Shown one piece after another: positions 12,112 through 22,407 of a stretch of 64,000 nucleotides of DNA. The DNA comes from Batillaria attramentaria. Lineage: Eukaryota > Mollusca > Gastropoda > Batillariidae. A program made the translations under genes and the position numbers. How positions within the stretch are numbered: the first letter of the stretch is position 1; each line of letters begins with the position of its first letter. Below the pieces are notes generated by a model. That model was given only the letters and a program-made list of their open reading frames with translations. It had not been told where the DNA came from and ran no database searches. The stretch covers positions 334,001 through 398,000 of the forward strand of contig JACVVK020000384.1 in the NCBI GenBank assembly GCA_018292915.2, written 5' to 3'.

Positions 12112-13526
12112 AGCACGCGTTATTCGAGATAGGGCTGATGAAACTTGAGAGAGAAATTGTTGTCAGGTATACCAAAACATTCTGCACTGTATTCAGATCC
12201 AACAGGGAGATGATTGTAAAAGCCCTTTTCGAAGTGGGGTCGATGCGCCACCGCCTGTCAATAATGGCCTTCACTGAGTAGCGGACATATCCGATGTCTC
12301 CCTCAAAGGAACAGGCCAAAACGGGAGGCAACTGATACTGGAAGGGGAATGTGTGGGTGCCCACTGTGAATTCCTCCTCCTGACTCCCATCTTTTGGCAC
12401 TGAAATGACAAAATTGAGCATAATATACAGCAAATGTTTTCAACACTGACCGTCAGAGAGAAGATACTGCTACATTACTACATGCAGTACCCTACAGGAA
12501 AAATTCATAAAATATACCCCCCCCCCCCTCCCCTCAACCCCCCACCCCCGTCTAGAAAGTATCATATGGGTCTCTTCCTTCCTCGCCTCATGAAATTATA
12601 TAGATCATTCACAAACATGTAATGGAGGAAAGAACTGGTCGATGAGAGGCAGTCATCAAGTAACTATGACACAGAATATTGACAGAACAGAGCTAATCGC
12701 CAGTCACAGAAGATATAATAGTTACAATGTGAGACACCATTGTGTCACCAATGTGTTTTACCACAGATAAGCCAGTGACACGGGTGTGTTTGTCCAGTGT
12801 TTGGTGGTGTTCCTTTTTCCAGAGAAATGTCTGTCACAGATTTTTTTTTTTTTTTTTTTTTTGGGGGGGGGGGGGGGGTCTGATATAACTTACATTTGCC
12901 ATAAATCAGCACTACAGATTTGAAGTAGGTTTCGCGTGCTGAATAGTGCCGCCTGTGTTTGTCGCTTCCTTCGCTCCAGTGAAGATATGAATGACCATAA
13001 AATTCAAGTCGTATTCCTAGTAAATAAATGAACATATGAAATAAACAGCAAAAAAAATGTAAACTAATCTGTTGTCATAAACGGAAGAAATAACCTTATA
13101 CATGTACTCAGCAAGATAGAGTCACTTATTTACTGAGACCACAGTTAAAATTACTCTTAAAGGCACATCGTATGTCTCATCCCCGACCTCCATCAGAGGT
13201 GTGCCCACTGGTGGGCACAGATGGTTGCTCTGCAATCTTGAAAGCAACTGGCCCATAAAACCACAACTGTGACTAGTGGAAGCCAGTCTGACTGGAAGAA
13301 TCATAATAATAATAATATTAATAAAAATCTCGTTGCACACAGTGGGCAATGGTCCGTAAGGTGTGGAGAGGTGGGGGTGGAGGGGATGATAGATTAAAAT
13401 ACACCTACCTCGAACAGGAAAAGACTCCTTCACGTCTATGACAACATTGCCCCGCACCATCTGACCTGGATAATACACGGCCATCTGGTTGTCGAAAGCC
13501 ACATAAAATTCATTCAACACCCCCAT
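6245..13526 (-). CDS. Arrestin domain-containing protein (alpha-arrestin), complete, 7 coding exons
   Basis: Exons in transcript order: 13409-13526, 12894-13016, 12173-12399, 10259-10441, 9372-9554, 6741-6981, 6245-6366. All have GT donors and AG acceptors, phases agree, and the sum is 1,197 nt or 398 residues. Residues 1-156 form the arrestin N domain ([14 protein letters not shown] start, later FPFQYQLPP and GYVRYSVKA). Residues 157 to about 300 form the C domain ([40 protein letters not shown]). A Pro/Gln-rich linker leads to PPPTY at 359-363, a WW-binding motif split by the last intron. Alpha-arrestins are cytoplasmic or membrane adaptors that bring HECT (NEDD4-type) ubiquitin ligases to membrane proteins. 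ARRDC2/3/4 of vertebrates are the nearest class; the exact orthologue is unresolved. The start is the ATG nine bases after an AG acceptor at 13535, so a non-coding first exon lies further upstream. Confidence 0.95.
7543..9299. mobile_element. Tandem-core inverted-repeat element (pearl / Helitron-derivative-like) in arrestin intron 5
   Basis: The ends are TTGGCTCACTTGTG (7543-7556) and its exact reverse complement (9286-9299). The core has ten diverged units starting near 7696, 7843, 7988, 8134, 8292, 8440, 8596, 8744, 8900 and 9048, spaced 145-158 bp; the last six form three 304-bp dimers. It ends in a (GACA)n-(CA)n microsatellite (9184-9245). A tandem core, a terminal microsatellite and short inverted ends resemble the molluscan 'pearl' elements and related non-autonomous Helitron derivatives, but the class is inferred. 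A related decayed copy lies at 44554-45010. Confidence 0.75.
7696..9072. promoter_or_regulatory. Repeated nuclear-receptor half-site palindromes
   Basis: Alternate core units carry TGACCTTGA, seven bases, then TCAAGGTCA: perfect inverted pairs of the extended half-site near 7696, 7843, 8440 and 9048, and one-mismatch versions near 8134 and 8744. TCAAGGTCA is the known monomer site of the ERR and NR5/FTZ-F1 receptor types. The other units hold decayed sites. That they bind anything here is inference. Confidence 0.45.
9737..10160 (+). repeat. SINE, family 2 (about 420 bp), diverged copy
   Basis: The tRNA-like head is degraded (GTGGTGAACACTTCAC ... GACCCAGGTTCAAATC). The long body matches the copy at 11293 throughout, for example GGTTAATGCCAGGAA, TTTATGACAGGAAG and AGTCCCAAACCCACA, ending in an ATCATC repeat and a CATAATAAAAA tail region. 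It sits in arrestin intron 4. Confidence 0.8.
10803..10925. repeat. Homopolymer cluster (T, C and A runs)
   Basis: Runs of T near 10806-10828, then C (about 10889-10904) directly followed by A (about 10905-10922). They sit in arrestin intron 3 and are prone to length errors in sequencing. Confidence 0.8.
11293..11709 (+). repeat. SINE, family 2, well-preserved copy
   Basis: Begins CCGGCCCCCGTAGTGTAGTG, like the 5' end of a tRNA with an A-box, with the B-box GGTTCGAGTCCC about 35 bp on. The body includes CCTACCTAGGTCGGCTCC, GGTTAATGCCGGGGTA and CCCAAACCACACGGACC, then CATCATC repeats and an A-rich stretch. It sits in arrestin intron 3. Confidence 0.85.
11950..12111. repeat. Compound (GT)n microsatellite
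   Basis: Three blocks of alternating GT separated by related spacers: 'ttgaggttgggctgat', 'ttgtttgaggtagggttg' and 'ttattcgagatagggctg' follow GCGTGC or GCACGC words. The spacers look like diverged copies of one another, so the array grew by duplication of microsatellite plus spacer. It lies 61 bp from the donor of arrestin exon 3. Confidence 0.8.
12841..12878. repeat. Poly-T followed by poly-G
   Basis: About 22 T then about 16 G, 16 bp from the arrestin exon 2 donor. On the transcribed strand this reads as C then A runs. Confidence 0.85.
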
Positions 13527-13539
13527 TGCTTATACCTGC

Positions 13540-16470
13540 AAGAGAAACAGAGTCACGCGTCTTACTCTGGTGGTACTGAGAATGGAACATTCCGGACTAC
13601 CTACATGGCTTTTTCAGCATAAGACAAATTAATTCAGCAAAACAAAGGTTAAATTGTTTGGGTACAAACTTCAGTTTGTGTTCTATGCTGTCATTCGGTT
13701 ATTTTTATGTGCTTTTGTTTGTTGTTGTGTAGTATTAATTTCATTTCTTTACATTTAGTTATTCATTTTTAGTCATTTATTAATTCATTTCAACTCTACA
13801 GCTAACCATTTGTTCCGTCCACGACATGTTATTCACGTGAACTTAATTGTGTTGGGTCTAGCTCACAGCGCTATGAGCCAAATTTATTTGATAAAGCACC
13901 TATATTAATGCGTTCATTATTATTATCAAAACTTCATGTTGAATCAAACTGTAATGGTTGTATCAAGATTTTACTGCTGTAGCAATGCATAACACCAAAT
14001 GACTCTATGTGTACCATGCCTGTGCCTGATTCACTAAGGCTGACATGTTAAACTTAAAAGTACTGAAAGTTTTAAGCAACTTTCTGGCCTTGACTCTACT
14101 GCACTAGTGTGTTCTGTGCAGATTTGCACACGTTTCCTCAAAAGTTTTAAGCAAATATATGGCCTTGATCAGCACAAGTGCAAATCTACATACAAGATAT
14201 ACCTGTTAAGCCGCCGGCCGCAGCAGTGAAACTACAGCTAACATCGATTCGCGGCTTGACTGCGTTCTGTCCCTGTCTGTGAGTCCTACACAAGCCAATA
14301 ATGTATTTCGCAACGCCTGTCGAAATAACGCAGCGCGAGTATACACGCAAGAGTGCCTTTCGCAACACCCGTCAGTGATAACAGAGACGTGATACACTGT
14401 CTTATTCTTGGCTTCCTTGACACCGCGGCCCTAGAAACGCGAAGCACCTGCTTCAGTATTGCGTAAGGCGGTCAGTTCCGATCATGTCACGACCACTTGC
14501 TGTCGTCGGACGACACTCTTTCATTTTCAGTTTAAACTTTCACTGTGGAAAGGCGGCACTCCGATCCTCTCGAGGTAGGTTTGAACTTGCAGAGGCACTA
14601 CCACCTCAGCCAAACAACTTAGCCCCAGCGAGTTGACAAGCACGCAGGGGTTTCGGGTGGGGGTGACTTCCCTTGAACTGCATGTCGGATATGGGGCGCT
14701 AAATGTACAGTAGGTTAGACTCTAGATGGTTACCGCCAAGCTGAGTGATGATATCACCTATCACCTGCAGCACCTTCTAAGGGCTATGATGAAATTTGAA
14801 AGTATGTAGTTTTGCGTTTTGTTGTTTGAGTTTGTCAGCCACTGTGTTGAGGCGGTTACTGGTTAGTCAGGTAACACTGTTCTGTCCGGCCAGCGCTGAC
14901 TCAGTCAGTGACTGAGACGGCCGCACGGTGACTAGTCAGTGCCTGCCGTGCCGGACTGACAGCTTGAGTGATCAGTTATATTATACATGACGGTGTCATC
15001 AACTGACTGATTGACCGACTGTTTTATTCAAGGACACGCGGTTGTCCTTGCAACATAATACACATGACGCAACGATTCAATAGTACCGGCATCTCAGTTC
15101 CGACTGACTACACCCGGCAACACTGAGGGAACAGCCGGCATCAGTACCGGCAGTAATTAAACTAATACGGAAGACTCGGAGTCACTTAAACATGACTTGA
15201 CTCAGTCAAGTTCACTGATCGGAACTCAGTGAACTTCAGACTGACACAAACTCAGTATGATGACAGCCGGTCGAGTCAGTCACTAATCAGTGCCGCCGCC
15301 AGTCAGTGGTCAGACTCAGTGTGAAACCCTCAAGTTTAACTACACCGTCAAGCGGCGGCGGTCCGTCTACACTATTGACAGAGTTGAACTGGCCGGTATA
15401 GTAAACTTAGTAGTCAGTATTTGTAAGCCTAGGGTCTGGTTTGCCTTCAATTTGAGGTCTGTCCTTGAGGCCGGCCAGGCTATAAGTGGCGACGACTGAC
15501 ATAGTGCTGGGACCATCAGTGTATCGTATCAGTGGATATGACAGTGGGCGGTTTGGTCATTACGGTACGCCGCCGGTAGCACTGAGAGGATACCACTGAG
15601 ACACTGGACGTGGACATCTTCCCCACTATGATTTAAGAGTATGTAGAGGTGCCACGGTCCGGCGTTCTAAAGATCATGAAAGTCAGTATTCCACGAAATG
15701 CATTCCCAGACAGCACAGTCTATTGGGTCAATATTGCAGCAATGTTGCTTTTGCCTTGGAATCCAAGTACAAGGAATCGCTTACTTGGAACTGATACTGC
15801 ACCGCTTTGCGAGCCAATGAAGCGTCAGCGCGCGCGGCGTGCTCTATCGCCTTTGCTGAAGCAAGTTGCACCTGCACACGCACTGAATTGCGGTTCCAAT
15901 AAAGCTGGCTGAGCGCGCGCGTGCTGACCCCTACCAGCCCCTAGACCCCGCGGCGCGTAAACTGACCACGCACGTGTTTCGCATTCGCATGCACATGCAG
16001 CGATCCTTGTGTTTAGACTAAGGCCGCCATTTTCAAACCACTAGCACTGCACATTTGGTGAGACTTTCGCTGCCAACAGTTGCAATCATCAGCCTAGATT
16101 CAAGGTATGTTTGTTTAATTATCAGTTTGAAAATATATAAGGCAAAGTTGCATTTGATCACTGAAAACGATGTCGTCAGTATCCTACTGGTCAGAAAGGA
16201 GGAAAAGTAGGTAAACAGCTAGAGATGAGGTGTTCAGTGCCAGTCTTGCTGATTCTCGCGCGGTGTTCATTCACTCAGCATGATTCGGAAACTTGTTCAG
16301 GTTTAACACACGAAAGACAGGATATTCAAACAAACCACCTAAAAGACCAAATGTCAGTTCTTTCTACTGTCCCGGTTATACTTCATTTGAAAGTTGTAGT
16401 GTAGAACTGCCCGCTATACATACACTGAGCGTAGAAACTGCGGGGTCAAAGGTTAACCCATAACAGTGTC
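13540..16470. other. Intergenic region between divergent genes; no coding exon recognised
   Basis: The arrestin gene reads left and the 16.4-kb gene reads right from this interval, so promoters and non-coding first exons of both should lie here. From 14880 to about 15320 the sequence is unusually full of CAGTCA/TGACTG words. A GC-rich patch (about 15830-15970) precedes a possible non-coding exon ending CTAGATTCAAG before GTATGT at 16105. The stretch 15710-15745 resembles the CAATATTG repeat at 18.3 kb. Confidence 0.4.
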
Positions 16471-16472
16471 AG

Positions 16473-18165
16473 GGAGCGGTGCCACTGGCACCGTCAGTAG
16501 AAGGGGTAGACCAAGGTGATAACATTGATGGAATGTTTGAGGTCGAAAAAGAGGAAGATGATATAGGTATCCAAGAGTTTTTAGATGAAATTGAAGCAAG
16601 AGACTCTTCAACTGAAGAGGTTGATTCCAGCGACACAGATGGTGAACAGATTCATCATACTTTCACTTTGTCATTTTCAAGTCTTTCTCCAAACAGAAGC
16701 AATGACTGGCCAATGACTATTTTTCCATTTGCATTCTGTATGATCCAAAATAAGTTAGATTCCTGTTTTGAAATGATCATCCCTGACATGACAGGTTTGC
16801 AAGGCAGGTGTACAGTGGTGCTAAATCAATTTTTTTTTCTGTTTTCAGACGAACTAGTGGAGTAACCAGCGCCCTTTTTTGCGAGGTGCATACCCGACTG
16901 GTTGACATACTCAGTCGGGTCACCACCCTCGATAACAGGGTAGGGAGGGTGGGGGAAGCCCTCAAAGCCCTACAGCTTGGACATGGCCATGTTGCTGCCT
17001 CAGCCCAGGTACCAACACCAGCTCTACCACCACGGAAGTACCCTGCAGAAACGAGGGACGACCTGGGCGAGCAAGCAGAAAGAAGCAGGGCTGTAAGTAA
17101 ATTTTGGCTTTTGTGTAATCATCTGTACATCTTACCACAGAACCATGGCCAGTTTATCTCTCAAACTTGCTAATGGCTTAATTTCAGTGGTATGTCTTAC
17201 AAAACTTGATACAATGATTAAAGTTCAGGTACAAAGGAATACTTCAATGGGTCTTCAAGGTCATTGCCTTTTTTTAAAAAATAAGAATGACCCAAACGTA
17301 TGGTGCACACTGATACAAAGTTGATTGTTGAGTATGACTGTTTCCTGTAAGATGTTCATAAAATGTATAATTGCAGGTCCTGTTCCTCTCAGCCATCGAG
17401 GGCGCCAGCCTTAAGGAAATTGTCACAAAAATGTGGAAGTGGCTCATCTACCCAAGACTTGCTTTTCCCTACACATTGAGTAAAGTCAAGAGTAAAGGCA
17501 AGCTACGGGACCTTCAGCACCTGCTGGACACCATGTACGGTAGGTGAAAATATCCTGTTTGTGTGTGACAATAGTTTTATTAAACTACTGCTAAACAAAC
17601 AGCTCTGTGATGAAAAGAATCATGGTGTGTCTGGAATTTGTTCATTATATAACTAGCACTGTTCTATTTGTTATTAGTCAAAGTTGGTGGGGGGGGGGGG
17701 GGTTGTTTTTGTTTTTGTTTTTTTAGTAAAAATTAATAACTGGAAAATGTTTTTGCTTTGTGGATCAGTGTACTTAGGAAAATTAGTGCAGTTTAAAAGA
17801 TTTTTTTCTGAGAAATTGCAAGTTACTGAGTAAAATACAATACTGACGTTGCCAGGCAGGTGCGGCAGTTACGAGATTTATCATATTTAATTATAATTCC
17901 TGCACATATATTCCACTGTTATGTTCCAAACAGGGTTTTGCATTCCCCTTTCTGTTTTTCAGAGGCAACGAGGCAGAAGCACCCTGATGCAACCCTGGTT
18001 CAGCTAGACGCCTTAACCGGCTGTTTCATCACGCGGTCAAGTGACAGAGGGGGGCAAAAGCAGGAGCGAGAGAAAAGGAAACAGCAGCAGAGAGAGGGAG
18101 AGGGAAATGGAAAATCAATACAACAAACGAACCTGACATTTGTTTTTGACTTGTTTTGTTATTGA
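16473..18165 (+). CDS. Unrecognised gene, 3 firm exons plus a tentative acidic exon
   Basis: Firm exons are 16849-17092, 17377-17539 and 17963-18165, with matching phases (0 then 1) and a TGA stop at 18163-18165. Order of features: a heptad-like stretch (LVDILSRVTTLDNRVGRVGE), a Pro-rich linker, a compact block (KEIVTKMWKWLIYPRLAFPY ... SKGKLRDLQHLL), and a charged Arg/Glu/Gln-rich tail. The block has a loose likeness to DUF4806-type domains (helical segment, then a lysine-rich turn, then a hydrophobic helix); I would not rely on it. An upstream exon, 16473-16641, encodes a strongly acidic segment (EKEEDDIGIQEFLDEIEA) but its phase does not fit the acceptor at 16849; it may use an AG ten bases further on (before 16859) or belong to another isoform. 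No function is assigned. Confidence 0.6.
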
Positions 18166-18239
18166 ATGAAAGTTGAGTGCATGATGTGTTGTGTCATGGT
18201 TTACCTGCGATACTGTGAAAAATCTTGCATTGTGTACCC

Positions 18240-18545
18240 GCATGTTTCAGAAACCCAGTCCAAAATTCAGCCAGTACAGGATCCATGCAAGGAAGGCAAA
18301 CATTGCCCTAACATTGGATCAACATTGCATCCAAGAACAATCCAATATTGCATTCAAAGCACATCCAATGTTCAGCCAATGTTGGAGTAATACAGGACCA
18401 ACATAGCACCAATATTTGACCAATATTGGATTTACATTGGATCCAATGAAAAATCCAATATTGCCCCAATATTAGACCGATTTGCACTTCCAACATTGGT
18501 CCAATATTGTAAGTCAACATTGCCCCAATAAAGGAGCCAATGCTG
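18240..18545. repeat. CAATATTG-type palindromic repeat cluster
   Basis: Dense CCAATATTG, CCAATGTTG, CAACATTGG and ATTGGATCC words in both orientations at 10-25 bp spacing, directly downstream of the gene ending at 18165. Likely a degenerate minisatellite or short inverted-repeat element. Confidence 0.65.
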
Positions 18546-18564
18546 AGAGCGGCCGGATCGTGAA

Positions 18565-18726
18565 TCAGTGGTTCCAGTGCAGTAAGTGTCACGGTACTGA
18601 GGGCGGGGCAACTACCGGTGGTATCATCACGATCCGTCCGTTCCGGCTCCACGGTTTTCCGAACTGACTCGCACTGAGGAAGCTTGTTGTCCCAATCGCA
18701 TTTTCATTGTAAGTTAGACTGAGGAG
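18565..18726 (-). pseudogene. Decayed copy of the arrestin last exon (copy 1)
   Basis: On the minus strand this follows a CCAG acceptor-like site and aligns with arrestin exon 7: shared blocks include CTCCTC, ACAAGCTTCCT, GATACCACC, and ACACTTACT with a following GATTCA at the stop. The PPTY codons have become LTYNE-like, and an insertion of about 30 bp disrupts the frame. No other arrestin exons were found nearby. Confidence 0.8.
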
Positions 18727-19484
18727 CTGGAAATTCAGTGTACAGTAGTATTTAAGGAAACAAAGCCCCGAAAACGATTGCACACATGTGAGACGTCTGG
18801 TACGGCATTGATGAATCTGGTCTAATCAGTTACGAAAAAACAACCCCAAAAAAACCTCCTTAACAAACCTTAAAAACCAAAATCTTACAAACAAACAAGC
18901 AACAACAACAAAAACAACACAACAACAACAACAACAATTTATACCAATACAACACGCACAAAGACTGCGGATTGTTCTTGCGTTTGAAGTTGAAGTCGTC
19001 AAAGTCTATCGGGGACAACTATATTTCTTCTTTTTAACCCCTCACTCACGTCTGCACTACTAGTGGTTAGGAATAAGTGATGTTGGGCATATGCTGCGAA
19101 CTGGTTTATTGCGCCTAGGAGATGATAAGTTGCAATATTTGCTGTATATGCTCTTAGTATTTATCTTTGTTTTACCGAGTTGTAATTGTTATTTGTTTTC
19201 TACGCTGTTTTGTAATTGTAAGGTCCAGAAATTAGCATGAAGGTGCAGCGTCTCCTGCATGTCCTAGGTTTATATTGCCCCGTAGATCAGTTTGCATCAG
19301 TTGCCCAACGTTACACTTTTGTTTTTTTCACGTAGTGCAGACACACTCGGCCGCGAATTAGTCTTTGTGGATTGCGCGGCGTTAAGTCCCCCCAAAACTC
19401 ACTCACTCACCCTATCAGGGACAACTACGTTTTGTAAAACTGTGCTTTTAAATGTGCTTCTCCAAATCTGCAAATACACCTACG

Positions 19485-19632
19485 TCCTTTTCCACTACAT
19501 CTGGGTGATATCAAAGATGGGGCGACGAGAAAAAGGCCAGCACAAATATTTGGCCACAGCCGGGATTCGAACTCACGACCTTAGCTTTGAAAGTCCAACT
19601 CGCTCTACTATTCGGCTATCCCAGCTCCTCCC
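19485..19632 (-). repeat. SINE, family 1, reverse copy
   Basis: Reverse complement of the 887-bp family: CCTTTTCCAC, GGTGATATCAAAGA, CAAATATTTGGCC, GGGATTCGAACTC and CTCTACTATTCGGCTA, ending CCAGCTCC. Confidence 0.85.
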
Positions 19633-19924
19633 TCAGGGGGGCATTATACAGATGTACAAACAAACAAACCAGAGCAGTTAGAAGTTACACGTATACAAAA
19701 CGATCAAGAACTATATGAGTACACACGCTACATATATACGCCTGACAAAACACTGTATCAGAGTCGACAGTCAAGTTTATGACATATTATGAATATCATT
19801 TATGAAAACTGAAGCAAAGCATGCGGGGTGTACTGCGTGAACCCAACTCACACACTTCAAGTCAGCGAGGTGAAATTCAGAAGATCAGGCAAGTATTCCA
19901 CAAGATGCATATTTGCTAAGAACG

Positions 19925-20040
19925 GATCGATCGTGAATTTGCTGTTCCAGTGTACTGACGGGCAAAGGTGATGTCATCCTTCCATTTCAGTTCCACGGTT
20001 TTCCGAACTGAGGAAACTTGAAGTCCGAAAGCGCACTTTT
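19925..20040 (-). pseudogene. Decayed copy of the arrestin last exon (copy 2)
   Basis: On the minus strand it encodes KDDITFARQYT, matching the end of arrestin exon 7 ([15 protein letters not shown]). It shares an identical 20-bp block (CAGTTCGGAAAACCGTGG plus two flanking bases) with copy 1, so the two copies are closer to each other than either is to the live exon. The frame is open here, but no flanking arrestin exon is present. Confidence 0.75.
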
Positions 20041-20496
20041 TATTTAACTCTTGAAGAGTGGGTGGGGGGAGAGGGGTACACAGTTTGGAATCAGTCAGTT
20101 CTGGGTGTGACCATGGCATGTGAGTGCGTATGATTCACGTGAGCGTGCGTGTTGGGTTCAGAACGCAACTTTTTGAGTCGAGAAATTTGGTATAGCGCCT
20201 GTTTAATACCTATTATTATTATTATTTCATTTAAAACCCTTTGCATACTTTGAAACTCTGACAGAATTTCGTGGTTACATATTGCCGCAAAAGCACCTCC
20301 GTTTTCAATAGGCATTTTAAGACACCCCGCCGGAAATCACGCCATTTTAATAATGATTTTCAAACTACTGAATCCGGCATTTCCGTTGCTGTCCGTAGTT
20401 TTGCTGGTTACTGAACTTTAATTGTAGGTGCAGTTTGTGTGTTTTACGGGAGGAAAATTTCATTTCATTTGAAAATCACGTGACTGTGTGTGAGAG

Positions 20497-20897
20497 TGTA
20501 ACCCGTTTAACAAGTGTGGCACTTGCACAGCGTCTGGCGAGTGTGATGACGTCAGCAAGTACACAGTGTGGATGGTGGGAGATTATGGGTCACTGCAGGG
20601 CAGGACAAACATGATGGCGGAGATCTACAAGAACGGACCCATCAGGTTGACGTCATTGAGACGACGAACAAATACTTTTACTTATACCGTTAACCATGAA
20701 CTTCAAGTAATCATTATAAAAAGCTGGGATAATATCAAGTTGTAACGAGACACGTAGTCAGCGGGGCTTGAATTCCGACGCGGCGAGCACTGAAACAGTG
20801 ATTTCGTGAATATGTCTCAGTACTTGATAACATGATGGTCTCTCCTACATTATCAGCCCTTCATATGCATGTAATGATGATCTGGTTGAACGGGCAT

Positions 20898-20967
<70 letters not shown>

Positions 20968-21911
20968 TGTGTCTGTGTGTGTCTGTGTGTGTGTGTTGAC
21001 AGTTGCAGCATAACGGCCACTAAGACGCTGGACGGGTATACAGGCGGTATTTTTGCCGAATATCACGAATCCACGCTGGTAAACGCATGACAATGATAAA
21101 CTGTTGCTGCTCAGACTGACTCGGGATGTAGAGCACGCAGCGTTAGGTCAAGGATCTTGGAAACATATCTTTCTGATTCCAAGGTCTTTGGTTAGGTCGT
21201 ATCTATATGTTCCTCATTGTCGCTAGCTGACCTATACCGCCACTCGTCCTGTACACTACGATCAGTGATGACGTCACTGAGACGCGAGACTGCTGAAGAC
21301 GTACGATCCTCTTGACCACAAAGTTTAAATATCCGTGATGAGCGCAGACAATTGTGGGTTTTGTTTTTGTTTTTGTTTTTTGGGGGGGGGGGGTGGGGGT
21401 GGGTTTGAGCGCAGACAATTGTGGGTCAATGTTTCCTGAGTAATTAGCTTATAGTTATTTGAAAATAGGTGGGGTTTTGTCTGCAGAATTACCATTAGCA
21501 CAATATTAGTTTTCCTCTACCTTAAACTTCTGCATTAGCCGATCGATCCCATTGGTTGTCAAAGGCCGAATCACAACGTTCCTTTTACAGTCCAATCACG
21601 TGATCTCTGTTGCTGGCTGGGGTGTGGAGAACGGTACTGAGTACTGGATTGTGCGCAACAGCTGGGGTCAACCCTGGGTAAGAGAGAGAGAGAGAGAGAG
21701 TGTGTGTGTGTGTGCAGACATCCGTATTTGTGTTTGTATACTGACCAGTCTAGTCCTAACAAATGCCACTGTAATGTTGTGTATTTCTGTGTTACAGGGA
21801 GAGAACGGGTGGGCGAGGTTTGTAACCAGTCTCTACAAGAACGGTGAAGGAAACAGTTATAACCTGGGCATCGAGAAGGACTGTCACTATGGCGACCCCA
21901 TTGTTCCGTAA
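20497..21911 (+). CDS. CTSZ: Cathepsin Z (papain-family cysteine protease), 3' half only
   Basis: Exons 20497-20645, 21003-21078, 21591-21677 and 21798-21911 join in frame to a TAA stop. The first gives FNKCGTC and [14 protein letters not shown], the second [10 protein letters not shown], the third the catalytic-histidine segment [11 protein letters not shown] and the catalytic-asparagine segment VRNSWGQPW, and the fourth [17 protein letters not shown]. These match the C-terminal half of cathepsin Z/X, a lysosomal or secreted carboxypeptidase of the C1 family. The upstream half (propeptide, CGSCW active-site cysteine, GGDH region) was sought back to the gene ending at 18165 and not found, and the first acceptor here is weak (GTGTGAGAG with no pyrimidine tract). 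Either a 5'-truncated gene copy or very distant 5' exons. Confidence 0.92.
20898..20996. repeat. (GT)n microsatellite abutting a cathepsin Z acceptor
   Basis: About 99 bp of alternating GT with a few CT steps, ending 4 bp before the acceptor ACAG at 20999-21002. As at the eight-cysteine genes, (GT)n takes the place of the usual pyrimidine tract. Confidence 0.9.
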
Positions 21912-22009
21912 ATCACTCGTCATTGATCACGTGCTTGACGCCATCTTTGTTCCGCACCGGAATAAACTGATTTTGACGTCCGGCGACTACAGACGGAGTG
22001 ATTTTCATC

Positions 22010-22407
22010 GGCAGTCGTGCTTGATTGTAGGCCTGATTCTAAAAGTGGCATCAACTGCTGGGCGTCGTGCTTGATTGTACATTGCTGATTCCGCTAAAAG
22101 TGACATCAACTGCTTGGCGTCGTGACTGATTGTACATTGCTGATTCTAAAAGTGACATCAACTGCTGGGCGTCGTGACTGATTGTACATTGCTGATTCTA
22201 AAAGTGACATCAACTGCTGGGCGTCGTGACTGATTGTACATTGCTGATTCTAAAAGTGACATCAACTGCTGGGCGTCGTGACTGATTGTACATTGCTGAT
22301 TCCGCTAAAAGTGACATCAACTGCTTGGCGTCGTGACTGATTGTACATTGCTGATTCCGCTAAAAGTGACATCAACTGCTTGGCGTCGTGACTGATTGTA
22401 CATTGCT
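22010..22407. repeat. 52/55-bp minisatellite, left part
   Basis: Seven units of the type AAAAGTGACATCAACTGC ... GGCGTCGTGACTGATTG, spaced 52 or 55 bp; the 3-bp difference is CCGC versus C after GATT. It begins about 100 bp after the cathepsin Z stop, in its likely 3' untranslated region. Confidence 0.9.

Noticed and set aside
14186..14397. Minus-strand frames upstream of arrestin as a coding first exon
   Set aside because: The arrestin ATG lies just after an acceptor at 13535 and matches the family start; these frames show no arrestin sequence.
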